A DNA stretch of 64,000 bases, taken from Allobosea robiniae (GTDB lineage Bacteria > Pseudomonadota > Alphaproteobacteria > Rhizobiales > Beijerinckiaceae). Positions 17,658 through 27,443 of the stretch are shown in pieces. Below the pieces are notes generated by a model. That model saw nothing but the letters and a program-made list of their open reading frames with translations, ran no database searches and was not told where the DNA came from. The stretch is taken from assembly GCF_900102525.1 (NCBI RefSeq), contig NZ_FNBZ01000004.1:248001-312000 (forward strand), written 5' to 3'. How positions within the stretch are numbered: position 1 is the first letter of the stretch; each line of letters starts with the position of its first letter. Both the position numbers and the translations under genes were made by a program.

Positions 17658-18599
17658 ATGATTGAACACGCGATGACGGAATACAAGAAGCGGGTGAGCG
17701 AGGTTCGCGGCGGGTCGAAGGCCCGCCCGCGGGATCCCAACGAGCGTCGCGCACAGTTCGAGGCCTATGCCGACATCTTCAAGGAGCCGTATCCGGCGAG
17801 CATCACCGTCACCAACTGGTTCATCGCCGCGCCGGGGCGCGAGATTCCGATCCGGATCTACAGCCAGAAGACCGACGAGAAGCAGCCGACGATCGTTTAC
17901 TTCCATGGCGGCGGTTATATGTCCGGCAGCCTCTATACCCACGATACGGTGGTTGCGAACCTGGCGGCCGGCACCGGCGCCCAGATCGTCGCCGTGCATT
18001 ATCGCCGGGCTCCGGAGAACCCCTATCCGGCTGCGGTCGATGACGGCTTCTTCACGCTGCAATGGCTCGAAAAATACGCCGATCGCTACAAGATCGACCT
18101 CGATCGCCTCGCGATCGCCGGTGACAGCGCCGGAGGCGGCCTGACCGCGGCCATCTCGATGATGTCGCGTGATCGCCAGGGGCCGAAGCTGGCGATGCAG
18201 GTTCTGCTGTATCCCGGTCCGATGAACACGAATACCGAGACCGACAGCTATGTCCGGATCAACCACGATCCGCAGTTCAACAAGAACGACCTCGAATTCT
18301 ATCTGAAGGCCTATCTGTCGGATAAGCTCGACACCAAGGATCCTTATGCCGTGCCGCTGCAGGCCACGAACTACGCCGATCTGCCGCCGGCCTTCATCCA
18401 TGTCGCCGAGCTCGACCCGCTTTACGACGAAGGCCTGCTCTACGGCGAGCGGATGAACGCGGATGGCGCGAAGGCCGAGGTCCGCGTGGCCAAGAACCTT
18501 GAGCACAGCTTTCTGCGTGCCGTCACGGTGTCGCCCGAAGCCCGGGAAGAAGCGGCCTATCTCTACGCCACGATCAAGCGTGGCCTGAGGATCGGCTGA
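17658..18599 (+). CDS. Alpha/beta hydrolase, hormone-sensitive-lipase family esterase
   Basis: A 313-aa cytoplasmic esterase-like enzyme. The oxyanion-hole motif HGGGYMSGSL is at about residue 80, the nucleophile GDSAGGG at about 155, the acid in AELDPLYDEG near 258 and the histidine in LEHSFLR near 286, so the Ser-Asp-His triad is complete. Members hydrolyse short acyl esters, lactones or amides. AGAGGAAC precedes the ATG. It is last in the binding-protein/permease operon and may act on the imported compound; the substrate cannot be read. Confidence 0.88.
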   Translation: MIEHAMTEYKKRVSEVRGGSKARPRDPNERRAQFEAYADIFKEPYPASITVTNWFIAAPGREIPIRIYSQKTDEKQPTIVYFHGGGYMSGSLYTHDTVVANLAAGTGAQIVAVHYRRAPENPYPAAVDDGFFTLQWLEKYADRYKIDLDRLAIAGDSAGGGLTAAISMMSRDRQGPKLAMQVLLYPGPMNTNTETDSYVRINHDPQFNKNDLEFYLKAYLSDKLDTKDPYAVPLQATNYADLPPAFIHVAELDPLYDEGLLYGERMNADGAKAEVRVAKNLEHSFLRAVTVSPEAREEAAYLYATIKRGLRIG

Positions 18600-18746
18600 G
18601 CGATCTTTGGGGTGGGGGCAAGGTTTCGACGCCGCCCGCCCCATTGCTCAATGCAGGACAGCACCTCGCGCCGCGGTCCACGGGTCGGCCCCAAATCCCG
18701 TGTCACCCCCGGATCTGGTCTTCAGCATGGCTGCGGATTTGAACTG

Positions 18747-18789
18747 AATGTCCGGTTTCTGGTGATGGATCAATGTCCGCCCCTGGCGC
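18747..18789 (+). repeat. Copy B of degenerate 25-bp repeat, two units
   Basis: Two imperfect units, AATGTCCGGTTTCTGG and AATGTCCGCCCCTGGCGC, whose starts are 25 bp apart, in the 218-bp gap between convergent operons (18599 and 18818). Same orientation as copies A, C, D and E. Confidence 0.6.
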
Positions 18790-18817
18790 TTGCGCCTCTT
18801 ACAATACCCGCCCAGCC

Positions 18818-19975
18818 TCAGTCAGCGCGTCCCCGAGCCTCGACCATCCATAGCGCAACCAGCTTCTCGTTCTGGACCACGTGAAGGACGTCATGCAGGT
18901 TGATGGTGGGGTCGCAGTGCGGAACAGTGCACTCGACAACCGTGCCGATCGGCAACGCAGATTGTCCTTCCGACGCAAGGACGCGGCCGAATTCGTCGCC
19001 GCACCATTCGATCCGTCCGACCAATTCTCCGTTCAGGAAGACGCGCGGCGGCGGCCCGTCGAGCGCGAAGCTCTTGCTGCCGCCATCGGTAATGGCGAAG
19101 CCGAGGGAACTGTGACCAATTATCGTCACGGCGATCCGCAGCGCCGGCTTGAACTCCGGGCCGCCTCGGCCATGCATGTCGACGCTGCCATAGGCTTCAT
19201 CCATGAAGACATAGGAGCCGGCCTGAATCTCGGTCAGCAAATGATCCTCGCCGTCGAGGAGATGGCTGCCGGTGCCGCCGCCCGAGACGATCTCCGGTGC
19301 CATCCCAGCCTCGCGCAGCGCCTCGATCATCGACGCCAGCAACCTGCCCATCTCTTGATTGGCGGCGCGACGCGCGATGAAGTCGTCGATATGCTGGACA
19401 CGGCCTTGATAGGCCTGGACACCGCGATAGCGCAGCCCGTGCAGCCCAGAAACGAGCCTCGCCAGTTCGACAGCCTCAACCGGCGTCGCGACGCCGCTGC
19501 GCTTCAGCCCGACATCGAGATCGACCAGCACATCGAAGGCGGTGCCGTGCCGCTGTGCTGCCTCCGCATAGGCGGTGGCGAGATCGGCTCGGTCGACGAC
19601 GACGCCGATACGCCCGCCCGCGGCGGCTGCGCGCGCCAACGCCTCGATCTTCGCAGGGCTGGCGATCGGGGCGCTGAGCAGGAGATCACGCACGCCGCCC
19701 TCGAACAGCGCAAGCAACTCGCCTGGCTTGGCGCAGCAATTGCCGAGCGCACCTGCTGCCATCTGTCTGCGCGTGATCTCGGCGCATTTGTGCGATTTCG
19801 CGTGCGGTCTCAGGCTCAATCCGGCCTTCCGGCAGGTCTGGGCCATCAACGCAATATTGTGCTCGAACAGATCGAGATCGAGTACGGCGGCCGGCGTCTC
19901 CAGCCGCGCCCGGCTGCCCTCCTCGCCGACGAAATTCTTGTTGAGCGCAGCCGCGCCGAACAAGGTCCTGCTCAT
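18818..19975 (-). CDS. Fold-III PLP aldolase/dehydratase (D-threonine aldolase / DSD1 family)
   Basis: A 385-aa enzyme with an N-terminal alanine-racemase-type TIM barrel: LETPAAVLDLDLFEHN near residue 28 and the PLP lysine in HAKSHKCAEI near 60. The C-terminal domain has VPHCDPTINLHD, the His-x-Asp metal site of D-threonine aldolases and DSD1-type D-serine dehydratases. These enzymes cleave D-3-hydroxyamino acids to glycine plus aldehyde, or dehydrate D-serine or D-hydroxyaspartate. Its ATG overlaps the hyuB stop, so it is last in the hydantoinase-ABC operon; D-amino acids released from hydantoin-type substrates would be plausible partners (inference). Confidence 0.85.
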   Translation of the reverse strand: MSRTLFGAAALNKNFVGEEGSRARLETPAAVLDLDLFEHNIALMAQTCRKAGLSLRPHAKSHKCAEITRRQMAAGALGNCCAKPGELLALFEGGVRDLLLSAPIASPAKIEALARAAAAGGRIGVVVDRADLATAYAEAAQRHGTAFDVLVDLDVGLKRSGVATPVEAVELARLVSGLHGLRYRGVQAYQGRVQHIDDFIARRAANQEMGRLLASMIEALREAGMAPEIVSGGGTGSHLLDGEDHLLTEIQAGSYVFMDEAYGSVDMHGRGGPEFKPALRIAVTIIGHSSLGFAITDGGSKSFALDGPPPRVFLNGELVGRIEWCGDEFGRVLASEGQSALPIGTVVECTVPHCDPTINLHDVLHVVQNEKLVALWMVEARGRAD

Positions 19976-21714
19976 GTCCTCGTCTCCACAAGCGCAGCGC
20001 GGCGGTGAACCGTGGCGTCGTGATCGATGCTCACGCCGTCGGCGGCAAAGACCACGCCGTAATCGCGCACAGCGCCCTCGGACGTGACCTTCCCCTCGCG
20101 CAGGTCGTCCTCAACGCGGATGGGATCGCGGCGCAACGCATCGCCAGAACCGCCGCCACCAGCGCCGATCAGGCGGAAGACATCGCCGGCTCGCGCCGTG
20201 AAGCTCTCCATCGGCATGGTGGGCAGGCCCTGCTCCGTGCCATCCGCGCGGATCAGGACATGGGCCGAGGGCGCGCCAGGGTGGCCCCCCTCGAAACCGA
20301 AGGGCGGATGGTCGCGCCGGTCGCCACGCAGCACGAAGCGGACCGGTGCGAGGAAGCGGAACTCGCGGATGAAGGAGAGCCCGCCGCGGAACTCGCCGGG
20401 CCCACCCGTATCCGGCACGAGACCATAGCGCAGTACCTCGACCGGCATGTCGGCCTCGATCATCTCGACCGGCTGGTTGGAGAGATTGGCGGCGGGGTTG
20501 GAGATGCCCTCGATGCCGTCCTTGCCGGCGCGTGCGCCCCAGGTGCCGACCACCATCTCGTTGAGCACGAAGGGCCGGCCCTCATGCGTGCCGCCGGCGG
20601 CGAGCAGATAGGGCCCGCCCTCCGAGCCGCCGATGGCGCGCTCCGGCACGATTTGCGCCAGTGCCTGCATGATCGCATCGAAGACGCGATAGCCGACGAC
20701 GCCGCGCGCCCCGCAGGCAGCCGGATAGCGCGGATTGACAAGGCAGCCCTCCGGCGCCCTGACCGTGATCGGCCTGAGATAGCCCTCGCAATTCGGGATG
20801 TCCTGCTGCGACAGGCAGCGTATGGCGCAGAAGGAAGCTGATTCCGGCAGCGAGATCGGGCAGTTGATCGAAGCCGCGACCTGGTCGGCCGTTCCGGCGA
20901 AATCGATGTCGATCGTGTCGTCGGCAACCGTGACGGTCGCGACGATCGGCAGCGGCTCAGGATGCTCGCCGACGCCGTCGATGTAATCGGTCGCGCGGTA
21001 GACGCCGTTCGGCAGGGCGCGGATGACCTCGCGCATCATCGCCTCGGCATGGTCGTGCAGCGCGTCGATATAGGTATCGAGAATCCCGGCCCCATACCGG
21101 GCGACGAGCGTCTTCAACCCTTCCTCGGCTACATTGCAGGCGGCGATCTGGGCGCGGATGTCGCCGAGCACCTCGACCGGCGAGCGCGTGTTCGCCTCGA
21201 GGATGCGGAACACCGCTTCGACCGGTTCGCCTGCGTCGTAGAGCCTGAGCAGCGGGATGCGCAAACCTTCCTGCTGGATCTCCGTTGCGTAGATCGCGAC
21301 GCTGCCGGGCACGATGCCGCCGAGATCGGTGTGATGCGCCACCGTCGCGGCAAAGCCCGAAAGCCGGCCGCCGACGAAGATCGGCTTCAGGATGTAGATA
21401 TCCGGCAGATGCTGGCCACCCGAACCATAGGGATCGTTGGCGATCAGGATGTCGCCCGGTTTCAGGCCGTCGCCATAGCGCTCGCGGACGAAGCCCATGA
21501 TCCGCGGGAAGGAGCAGAGCTGGATCGGCAAGGTCAGGCCCTGCGCGATCACCCGGCCCTGTGCATCGCAGAGCGCGGTGGAATAATCCATGATGTCGCG
21601 CACGACGGGCGAGTAGGCAGAGCGCATCACGATCAGCGCCATCTCGTCGGCGGTCGAGGCCAGTGCGTTGCGGATGACTTCGAGGGTGATCGGGTCGATC
21701 TCGCGCATGCTCAT
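19972..21714 (-). CDS. Hydantoinase B / 5-oxoprolinase beta-type subunit
   Basis: A 580-aa HyuB-family protein: N-terminal IDPITLEVIRNALASTADEMALIVMRSAYSPVVRD, central NDPYGSGGQHLPD and GTADQVAASINCP segments, C-terminal FRGGLSFIREFRF. With HyuA it forms ATP-dependent ring-opening enzymes acting on hydantoins, 5-oxoproline or N-methylhydantoin; some members are acetone/acetophenone carboxylases. Start ATG overlaps the hyuA stop (ATGA at 21711-21714). Confidence 0.9.
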   Translation of the reverse strand: MSMREIDPITLEVIRNALASTADEMALIVMRSAYSPVVRDIMDYSTALCDAQGRVIAQGLTLPIQLCSFPRIMGFVRERYGDGLKPGDILIANDPYGSGGQHLPDIYILKPIFVGGRLSGFAATVAHHTDLGGIVPGSVAIYATEIQQEGLRIPLLRLYDAGEPVEAVFRILEANTRSPVEVLGDIRAQIAACNVAEEGLKTLVARYGAGILDTYIDALHDHAEAMMREVIRALPNGVYRATDYIDGVGEHPEPLPIVATVTVADDTIDIDFAGTADQVAASINCPISLPESASFCAIRCLSQQDIPNCEGYLRPITVRAPEGCLVNPRYPAACGARGVVGYRVFDAIMQALAQIVPERAIGGSEGGPYLLAAGGTHEGRPFVLNEMVVGTWGARAGKDGIEGISNPAANLSNQPVEMIEADMPVEVLRYGLVPDTGGPGEFRGGLSFIREFRFLAPVRFVLRGDRRDHPPFGFEGGHPGAPSAHVLIRADGTEQGLPTMPMESFTARAGDVFRLIGAGGGGSGDALRRDPIRVEDDLREGKVTSEGAVRDYGVVFAADGVSIDHDATVHRRAALVETRT

Positions 21715-23786
21715 GCAGCCTCCAGAGCGATGTCGATATTGCCGGCCTCGTCGAGCCTGGCGCTCTGGCCGGGTCCGACCACGCAGGTGCAGTCGTATTC
21801 CTCGATGACGAAGGGTCCGCGCCGCGCCGTGCCGTCGAGATCGGCCCGGCCGATCACGGCGATGGCCGCAGCCGGCGTGCCTGCAGCGAAGGAGACCGGC
21901 CGGTCGGTCCGGCGCATCGGCGCTTCCCCGGCGAATTGCTGGGGCGGGGCGACCAGCGGCAGACGCACCGTCAGGCGGGCATTGACGAGATGGACCGCGT
22001 CCTTCTGCGAGCGATGGCCGTAGGTGCGCTCGTGCTCGCGGTGGAACAGCTCGCTGAGCTCGGCGATGTCGAAGCGTCTCGCCGGAACGGTCAGTTCATA
22101 GGCCTGGCCGACATAGCGCAGGTCGGCGGCATAGCGGAACTCTGCCTGCGCGAGATCATAGCCTTCGAGCGCCAAGATACGGCGGGCATCGGCGCCGAGC
22201 GCGGCGAAGAGCTGCTCCAGCCCGGCATCGTCCAGTTCGCCCGCCCGCCGTCGCGAGGGCCGCACGAACTCCTGCTCGACATCGGAGCGCAGCAGGCCGA
22301 GCGCGCTGAAGACACCGGCGGCGCGCGGGACGATGACGCGGCGGATACCGAGCGCGCGCGCGACCTCGGCCGCGACCACCGGGCCATTGCCACCGAAGGC
22401 GACCAAAGTCGCCTGGCGCGGATCACGACCCCGATAGGTCGAGACCGCCTTGACCGCGCGGGTCATGGTGGTGACCGCCAGCGTCAGCACGCCACGGGCC
22501 GTCTGCTGGAGGTCGAGGCCGAGCGGGCGCGCGACCTGGTCGTCGAGCGCTGCACGGCCCGCATCGGCCTGGAGCGGGAAGCTGCCACCGGCAAGCGCGA
22601 CGTCGTTGATGTAGCCCAGCGTGAGGAAAGCGTCGGTCAGCGTCGCCTGTCGGCCGCCCAGCCCATAGCAGACCGGTCCCGGATAGGCGCCGGCGCTCTG
22701 CGGACCGACCGAGACCTGGTTCATCCGGTCGATCGCGACGATGCTGCCGCCACCGGCGCCGATCTCGGAGACGTCGATGAAGGGCATCTTGATAGGGTAG
22801 CCGCCGCCCTTGACCAGCTTGCTCGACAGGTTGATGCCGGCGCCGACCTCGTATTCGGTGGTGCGGGCCGGCTCGCCATGCTCGATCAGCGCCGCCTTGG
22901 CGGTGGTGCCGCCCATGTCGAAGGAGATGATGCTGGGCTCGTCGCTCCCGGAAACCAGCCGCGCACAGGCGATGACGCCGGCTGCCGGGCCGGATTCGAC
23001 CAGCGAGGCCGCGCGCTTCACCGCCGAGCCCAGCCGCATGATGCCGCCGCCGGAATGCATCATCTCGACCTGGCAGGTGACGCCGATGGAGGCGAGCCGC
23101 GCCGTCAGCGCGCTGGCGTAATTGCGCACGACCGGGCCGATATAGGCGTTCACCACCACGGTCGAGGTCCGCTCGTATTCGCGGATCTCCGGCAGGATCT
23201 CCGAGCCGCGGCAGATATAGACGCCCTCGCCGAGCTCGGCGCGCAGGATGCCCTCGGCCTCGATCTCGTGTTGCGGGTTGGCATAGGCGTGGAGGAAGCT
23301 GATCGCGACGGCCTCGACGCCTTCCTCGCGGAAGCGCTGCGCCGCTGCGACGACATCCTCCCGCGAGAGCGGCACGCGCACCGCGCCATCGGGACCGAGA
23401 CGCTCGCTGACCTCGAGACGCAGGCGTCGCGCCGCCAGCGGCTTCGGCTTGTCGTATTGCAGGTCGTAGAGCACCGGGATGCGCAGGCGGCGCATCTCGA
23501 GCACGTCGCGGAAGCCGGCCGTGGTGAGGAGCCCGGTGCGAGCGCCCTTGTATTCGAGGATGGCGTTGGTCGCGACCGTGGTGGCATGAACGATGCTGGT
23601 GATGCGGTCTGGCGTGGTCTGGTAATCCTCGACCAGCGCCTTCAACGCCTGAGCGATGCCGCGGCTGTAATCATCCGGGGTCGAGGGCACCTTGCGGGTC
23701 TCGATCAGCCCGTCGTCGCGCGCGACGACGACATCGGTGAAGGTGCCGCCGATGTCGATACCGATCCGGTAGCTATGCTGCGCCAT
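21711..23786 (-). CDS. Hydantoinase A / 5-oxoprolinase alpha-type subunit
   Basis: A 691-aa ASKHA-fold ATPase subunit: IGIDIGGTFTDVVVA at residues 7-21 (phosphate-binding), VHATTVATNAILE near 80, SFDMGGTTAKAALIE near 300, and FGGNGPVVAAEVARALGI near 470. Start at 23786 (MAQHSYRIGID) is preferred to the in-frame 23825, since the latter adds an unlikely leader; the chosen start overlaps the end of the ATPase gene by 14 bp. It pairs with the HyuB-type gene. Placement inside a dipeptide-type importer operon suggests import and ring-opening of a cyclic amide. Confidence 0.9.
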   Translation of the reverse strand: MAQHSYRIGIDIGGTFTDVVVARDDGLIETRKVPSTPDDYSRGIAQALKALVEDYQTTPDRITSIVHATTVATNAILEYKGARTGLLTTAGFRDVLEMRRLRIPVLYDLQYDKPKPLAARRLRLEVSERLGPDGAVRVPLSREDVVAAAQRFREEGVEAVAISFLHAYANPQHEIEAEGILRAELGEGVYICRGSEILPEIREYERTSTVVVNAYIGPVVRNYASALTARLASIGVTCQVEMMHSGGGIMRLGSAVKRAASLVESGPAAGVIACARLVSGSDEPSIISFDMGGTTAKAALIEHGEPARTTEYEVGAGINLSSKLVKGGGYPIKMPFIDVSEIGAGGGSIVAIDRMNQVSVGPQSAGAYPGPVCYGLGGRQATLTDAFLTLGYINDVALAGGSFPLQADAGRAALDDQVARPLGLDLQQTARGVLTLAVTTMTRAVKAVSTYRGRDPRQATLVAFGGNGPVVAAEVARALGIRRVIVPRAAGVFSALGLLRSDVEQEFVRPSRRRAGELDDAGLEQLFAALGADARRILALEGYDLAQAEFRYAADLRYVGQAYELTVPARRFDIAELSELFHREHERTYGHRSQKDAVHLVNARLTVRLPLVAPPQQFAGEAPMRRTDRPVSFAAGTPAAAIAVIGRADLDGTARRGPFVIEEYDCTCVVGPGQSARLDEAGNIDIALEAA

Positions 23787-24645
23787 GGATGTCTTCCCGG
23801 GTTTTTGGGGTCGCCACATCGGCACGCACGGGCAACGGCGTACGTCGGCCGGCGAGGCCTTTGGGCACGGCGGCGATCAAGGCTTGGGTGTAGGGGTGCT
23901 GCGGCCGGTCGAGCACGTCGAGGCAAGGGCCCTGCTCGACGATCGCGCCCTTTCGCATCACGACGATACGGCTGCACAGCGTGCGCACCAGCGCGAGATC
24001 ATGGCTGATGAAGAGCAGCGTCAGCCCGAGTTCGCGGGTCAGGCGAGAGAGAAGATTGATGACCTGCGCCTGCAAGGAGACGTCGAGCGCCGAGACCGGC
24101 TCGTCGGCGATCAGAACCTCCGGCTTCATCGCCAGCGCCCGCGCCAGGCCGATGCGCTGGCGCTGCCCGCCGGAGAGTTCATGCGGCAGGCGCGGCCCGA
24201 TCTCGCGGCCGAGTCCGACCAGCGTCAGCAGGTCGACGATCTCGCTCTCTCGTTGCGGCTTGGGCACGCCGCGCAATGCCAGCGTCTCGCCGAGGCAGCG
24301 GGCAACGCTCTTGCGCGGGTTCAGCGCGCTGCTCGAATCCTGGAAGACCATCTGGACACGCCGGCGCCATGGCCCGGCATGGTCGCGCATCAACTCCGTT
24401 ATCGACTGACCGTCGAGCAGGACCTCGCCCGAAGTCGGCTGCGCCAGCCCGACTGCGAGGCCCGCCAAGGTCGATTTGCCCGAGCCGCTTTCGCCGACGA
24501 TGCCGACGACATCGCCGCGCATGACATCGAGGCTGACATCGTGGAGCGCGACGAGCCGATTGTCGCGCCTGCGCAGACGATCGAGCAGCCCGCCCTGCGA
24601 GAAGGATTTCGAGACGCCGCGCAACGAGAGGACCGGGCCGGTCAT
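23773..24645 (-). CDS. Peptide-type ABC transporter ATP-binding protein (DppF/OppF type)
   Basis: A 290-aa ATPase with Walker A GESGSGKST, signature LSGGQRQR and Walker B IADEPVSALDVS. The C-terminal oligopeptide domain is short compared with the ATPase at 745 and lacks its cysteine motif. ATG overlaps the stop of the DppD-type gene (24642-24645). Confidence 0.9.
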   Translation of the reverse strand: MTGPVLSLRGVSKSFSQGGLLDRLRRRDNRLVALHDVSLDVMRGDVVGIVGESGSGKSTLAGLAVGLAQPTSGEVLLDGQSITELMRDHAGPWRRRVQMVFQDSSSALNPRKSVARCLGETLALRGVPKPQRESEIVDLLTLVGLGREIGPRLPHELSGGQRQRIGLARALAMKPEVLIADEPVSALDVSLQAQVINLLSRLTRELGLTLLFISHDLALVRTLCSRIVVMRKGAIVEQGPCLDVLDRPQHPYTQALIAAVPKGLAGRRTPLPVRADVATPKTREDIHGAA

Positions 24646-25607
24646 CGCGGCCTCCAGCAGGCAGTGCGGTGCCCGGCCTCAGTGACCAGCGCCGGCATCT
24701 GGCTGGCGCAGGGCTCGATGGCATCGGGGCAGCGCGGCGAGAACGGGCAGCCGGCCGGCAGGCGTCCGAGCCGCGGCGGCGCGCCTTCGATCGCCGTCAA
24801 CGGGCCGACCGGGCCGGACAGGCTCGGCACACAGGCCTTGAGCAGACTGGTATAGGGATGGCGCGGCGCGCGCTCGATCGCCTCGACCGGCCCATCCTCC
24901 ACGACCTTGCCGCCATACATCACCACGACGCGGTCGACGATCTCGGCGACGAGCTGGAGGTTGTGCGAGATGAAGACGACGGCGAGGCCGAGCTCGCGGC
25001 GCAGCTCCGCGATCAGGTCGACGATCTGCGCCTGGACGGTGACGTCGAGCGCGGTGGTCGGCTCGTCGGCGATCAGCAGCCGCGGCCGGCAGGCGATCGC
25101 CATGGCGATCAGCGCACGCTGGCGCATGCCGCCGGAGAACTCGTGCGGATAGGAGGCGAGGCGCCTGCCCGCATCGCGGATGCCGACACGCTCGAGCGAC
25201 TCCGCCGCGATGCGCCGCGCCTCCCCTGTCGAGACGCCGCGATGCGCCCGCACCACGTCGGTGATCTGCCGGCCGATGGTGAGCGCCGGGTTGAGCGAGC
25301 TCTGCGGATCCTGAAAGACCATGGCGATGTCGCGCCCGCGCAGAGCCCGCATGCGCTTCTCGTCAGCGGCGAGCAGGTCCTCGCCATCGAAGACCACCCG
25401 CCCGCCGGTGACGCGCGCAGGCGCGCCGAGCAGGCGCATCACCGCCAACATGCTGAGGCTCTTGCCCGAGCCGGATTCGCCGACGATGCCGACGGCTTCA
25501 CCGGGCGCGACGCAAAAGTCGACGCCGCGCACGGCCTCGACCACACCGCCATCCGCGGAGCGGAAGCCGACGCGCAGGCCCTCGACGCTGAGCAGGGCCG
25601 GGCTCAT
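24642..25607 (-). CDS. Peptide-type ABC transporter ATP-binding protein (DppD/OppD type)
   Basis: A 321-aa ATPase. The frame is open well into the upstream permease gene, but the start is ATG at 25607, overlapping that gene's TGA (25604-25607) and giving the normal MSPALLSVEGLRVGF N-terminus. Walker A GESGSGKS, signature FSGGMRQR and Walker B IADEPTTALDV are intact, with a C-terminal CPFSPRCPDAIEPC cysteine motif. Confidence 0.9.
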   Translation of the reverse strand: MSPALLSVEGLRVGFRSADGGVVEAVRGVDFCVAPGEAVGIVGESGSGKSLSMLAVMRLLGAPARVTGGRVVFDGEDLLAADEKRMRALRGRDIAMVFQDPQSSLNPALTIGRQITDVVRAHRGVSTGEARRIAAESLERVGIRDAGRRLASYPHEFSGGMRQRALIAMAIACRPRLLIADEPTTALDVTVQAQIVDLIAELRRELGLAVVFISHNLQLVAEIVDRVVVMYGGKVVEDGPVEAIERAPRHPYTSLLKACVPSLSGPVGPLTAIEGAPPRLGRLPAGCPFSPRCPDAIEPCASQMPALVTEAGHRTACWRPR

Positions 25608-26488
25608 GCGACCAGCGTCCTGGCTTCGCTGCGCGGGTCGAACAGGTCGCGTACCGCATCGCCCAGCAAGTTGAAGCCGATCACGGTCAGCGAGATGGCA
25701 AGCCCCGGAAACACGGGCAGCCACCACTCGCCAGAGTAGATCGCGCTGCGGGCATCCGAGAGCATGGTGCCCCAGCTCGGCTGTGGCGGCTGCACGCCGA
25801 GGCCGACGAAGCTGATCGAGGCCTCGATGACGATGCCGATCGCGACCAGCAGCGTGCCTTGCACGATGATCGGCGAGAGGCAGTTCGGCAGCACGTCGCC
25901 AATGACGATCTGCCAGTGCGACGCCCCCTGCAGGAAGCGTGCGCGGACATAGTCGGCCCCGGCGATGCGCTTGGCCACCGCGTAGGTGACGCGCGCGAAG
26001 ACCGGAGAGAACAGGCAGCCCACGAGCGCGACGATCTTGACCTCGTTCGGCAGGAGCAACGGGCCGAGCGGCATCGGCCCGACGCCGAGGATGCCGACGA
26101 TGGCGATCGCCCAGACCAGCAGCGGGATTGAGGCGACGCCGTCGACGATGCGCATCACGATCTGCTCGCCGAGGCCGCCCTTGTAGGCGGCGAAAACCCC
26201 GGCGGAGACGCCGATCAGTCCGCCGATCAGCACGGCACCGATCCCGACAAAGAGAGAGGCGCGTGCGCCGAACAGGATGCGGCTGAGGATATCGCGCCCG
26301 CCTTGGTCGGTGCCGAGCCAGTGCCTCATGTCGGGCGCGGCCAGCCTGTCCTCGATATTGAGCGCGAGCGGGTCGTAAGGCGCGATCAGCGGCGCGAAAA
26401 TCGCGGCGAGCACGATCAGCCCGACGATCCCGGCGCCGAGCCAACCACTCCAGTCGAGGCCATGCAGGGCTTTGCGCAGGCTGCTCAT
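25604..26488 (-). CDS. Peptide-type ABC transporter permease (DppC family)
   Basis: A 294-aa inner-membrane permease: N-terminal helix, WLGTDQGGRDILSRILFGAR segment, EASISFVGLGVQPPQPSWGTML signature (EAS in place of the more common EAA) and a NLLGDAVRDLFDPR end. Overlaps both neighbours by ATGA. The last helix and the DPR end match the other DppC proteins of the window, but overall it is more distant from them than they are from one another. Confidence 0.9.
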   Translation of the reverse strand: MSSLRKALHGLDWSGWLGAGIVGLIVLAAIFAPLIAPYDPLALNIEDRLAAPDMRHWLGTDQGGRDILSRILFGARASLFVGIGAVLIGGLIGVSAGVFAAYKGGLGEQIVMRIVDGVASIPLLVWAIAIVGILGVGPMPLGPLLLPNEVKIVALVGCLFSPVFARVTYAVAKRIAGADYVRARFLQGASHWQIVIGDVLPNCLSPIIVQGTLLVAIGIVIEASISFVGLGVQPPQPSWGTMLSDARSAIYSGEWWLPVFPGLAISLTVIGFNLLGDAVRDLFDPRSEARTLVA

Positions 26489-27429
26489 GCCGTCGCCCTC
26501 TGGCGCGGATCGAGCACGCGGTTGATCAGGTCGGCACCGAGATTGGCGAAGACGAAGATCGCGGTGAACAGGAAGACGATGCCCTGCAGCAGCAGAAAGT
26601 CGCGTTGCGAAATGGCGTTCAAGAGCGCACGCGACAGGCCGGGGATGTTGAAGACCTGCTCGATGATCAGCGCCCAGCCGAACATGTAGCCGAAGGACAG
26701 CGCCGCGAGGTTGACCACCGGCGGCAGCGCGTTGACCAGCGCGTAGAACACGACCTGCCCGGAGGAGAGGCCCATGGCCCGGGCGGTGCGGACATAATCG
26801 CCGCGCAAGGTCTCCTGCAGGCTCGCCTGCGTCATCCGCGCCAGCACGGCAATGTAGTAGACCGCAAGCGAGAGCGAGGGCATCAGGATACTCTGCAGAT
26901 GCAGCGACAGGCCGGCCGAAAGCGGGACATAGCCGCCCGGCGGCAGCAGGCGCAGATCGACCGCGAGGAAGCGGATCAGCACGATGCCGAGCCAGAAGGC
27001 CGGGATCGAGAGGCCGAGCACCGAGGCGAAGCGGCTCACCCGGTCGAAGGCTCCGCCCGGCTTGAGCGCGGCGAGCACGCCGATGCCGATGCCGAAGACG
27101 AGCGCGATCAGGAAGGCGAAGAGCACGATCGCCAGCGTCACCGGCAGCGCATCGGCGATCTCGTTCGCGACATCGCGGCCGGTGACGAAGGACTTGCCGA
27201 AATCCCCATGCGCGACATCCCCGAGCCAGGCGACATACTGCGCCAGGAAGGGGCGGTCGAGGCCGTGTGCCTGCTCGAACTGCACGATCTGCTCGGCGGT
27301 CGCATCGGCCCCGAGCACAATCCGGGCCGGGGAGCCCGGACCGGAGCGCGTCAGCGCGAACAGCGCGAGGCCGACGAAGAGCAGCGTGCCGATCGAGGAG
27401 ACGATGCGGCCTGCGACGAGGCGGAGCAT
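26485..27429 (-). CDS. Peptide-type ABC transporter permease (DppB family)
   Basis: A 314-aa permease with first helix MLRLVAGRIVSSIGTLLFVGLALF, the QAHGLDRPFLAQYVAWLGDVAHGDFGKS periplasmic signature and C-terminal NLGADLINRVLDPRQRA. It is preceded by the binding-protein gene with a 14-bp gap and overlaps dppC by ATGA. Confidence 0.9.
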   Translation of the reverse strand: MLRLVAGRIVSSIGTLLFVGLALFALTRSGPGSPARIVLGADATAEQIVQFEQAHGLDRPFLAQYVAWLGDVAHGDFGKSFVTGRDVANEIADALPVTLAIVLFAFLIALVFGIGIGVLAALKPGGAFDRVSRFASVLGLSIPAFWLGIVLIRFLAVDLRLLPPGGYVPLSAGLSLHLQSILMPSLSLAVYYIAVLARMTQASLQETLRGDYVRTARAMGLSSGQVVFYALVNALPPVVNLAALSFGYMFGWALIIEQVFNIPGLSRALLNAISQRDFLLLQGIVFLFTAIFVFANLGADLINRVLDPRQRATA

Positions 27430-27443
27430 GAGCGATCAGGCCC

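Noticed and set aside
18608..18645. G-rich/C-rich hairpin after the esterase gene considered as terminator
   Set aside because: Stem is interrupted by mismatches and no T-run follows; not reliable.
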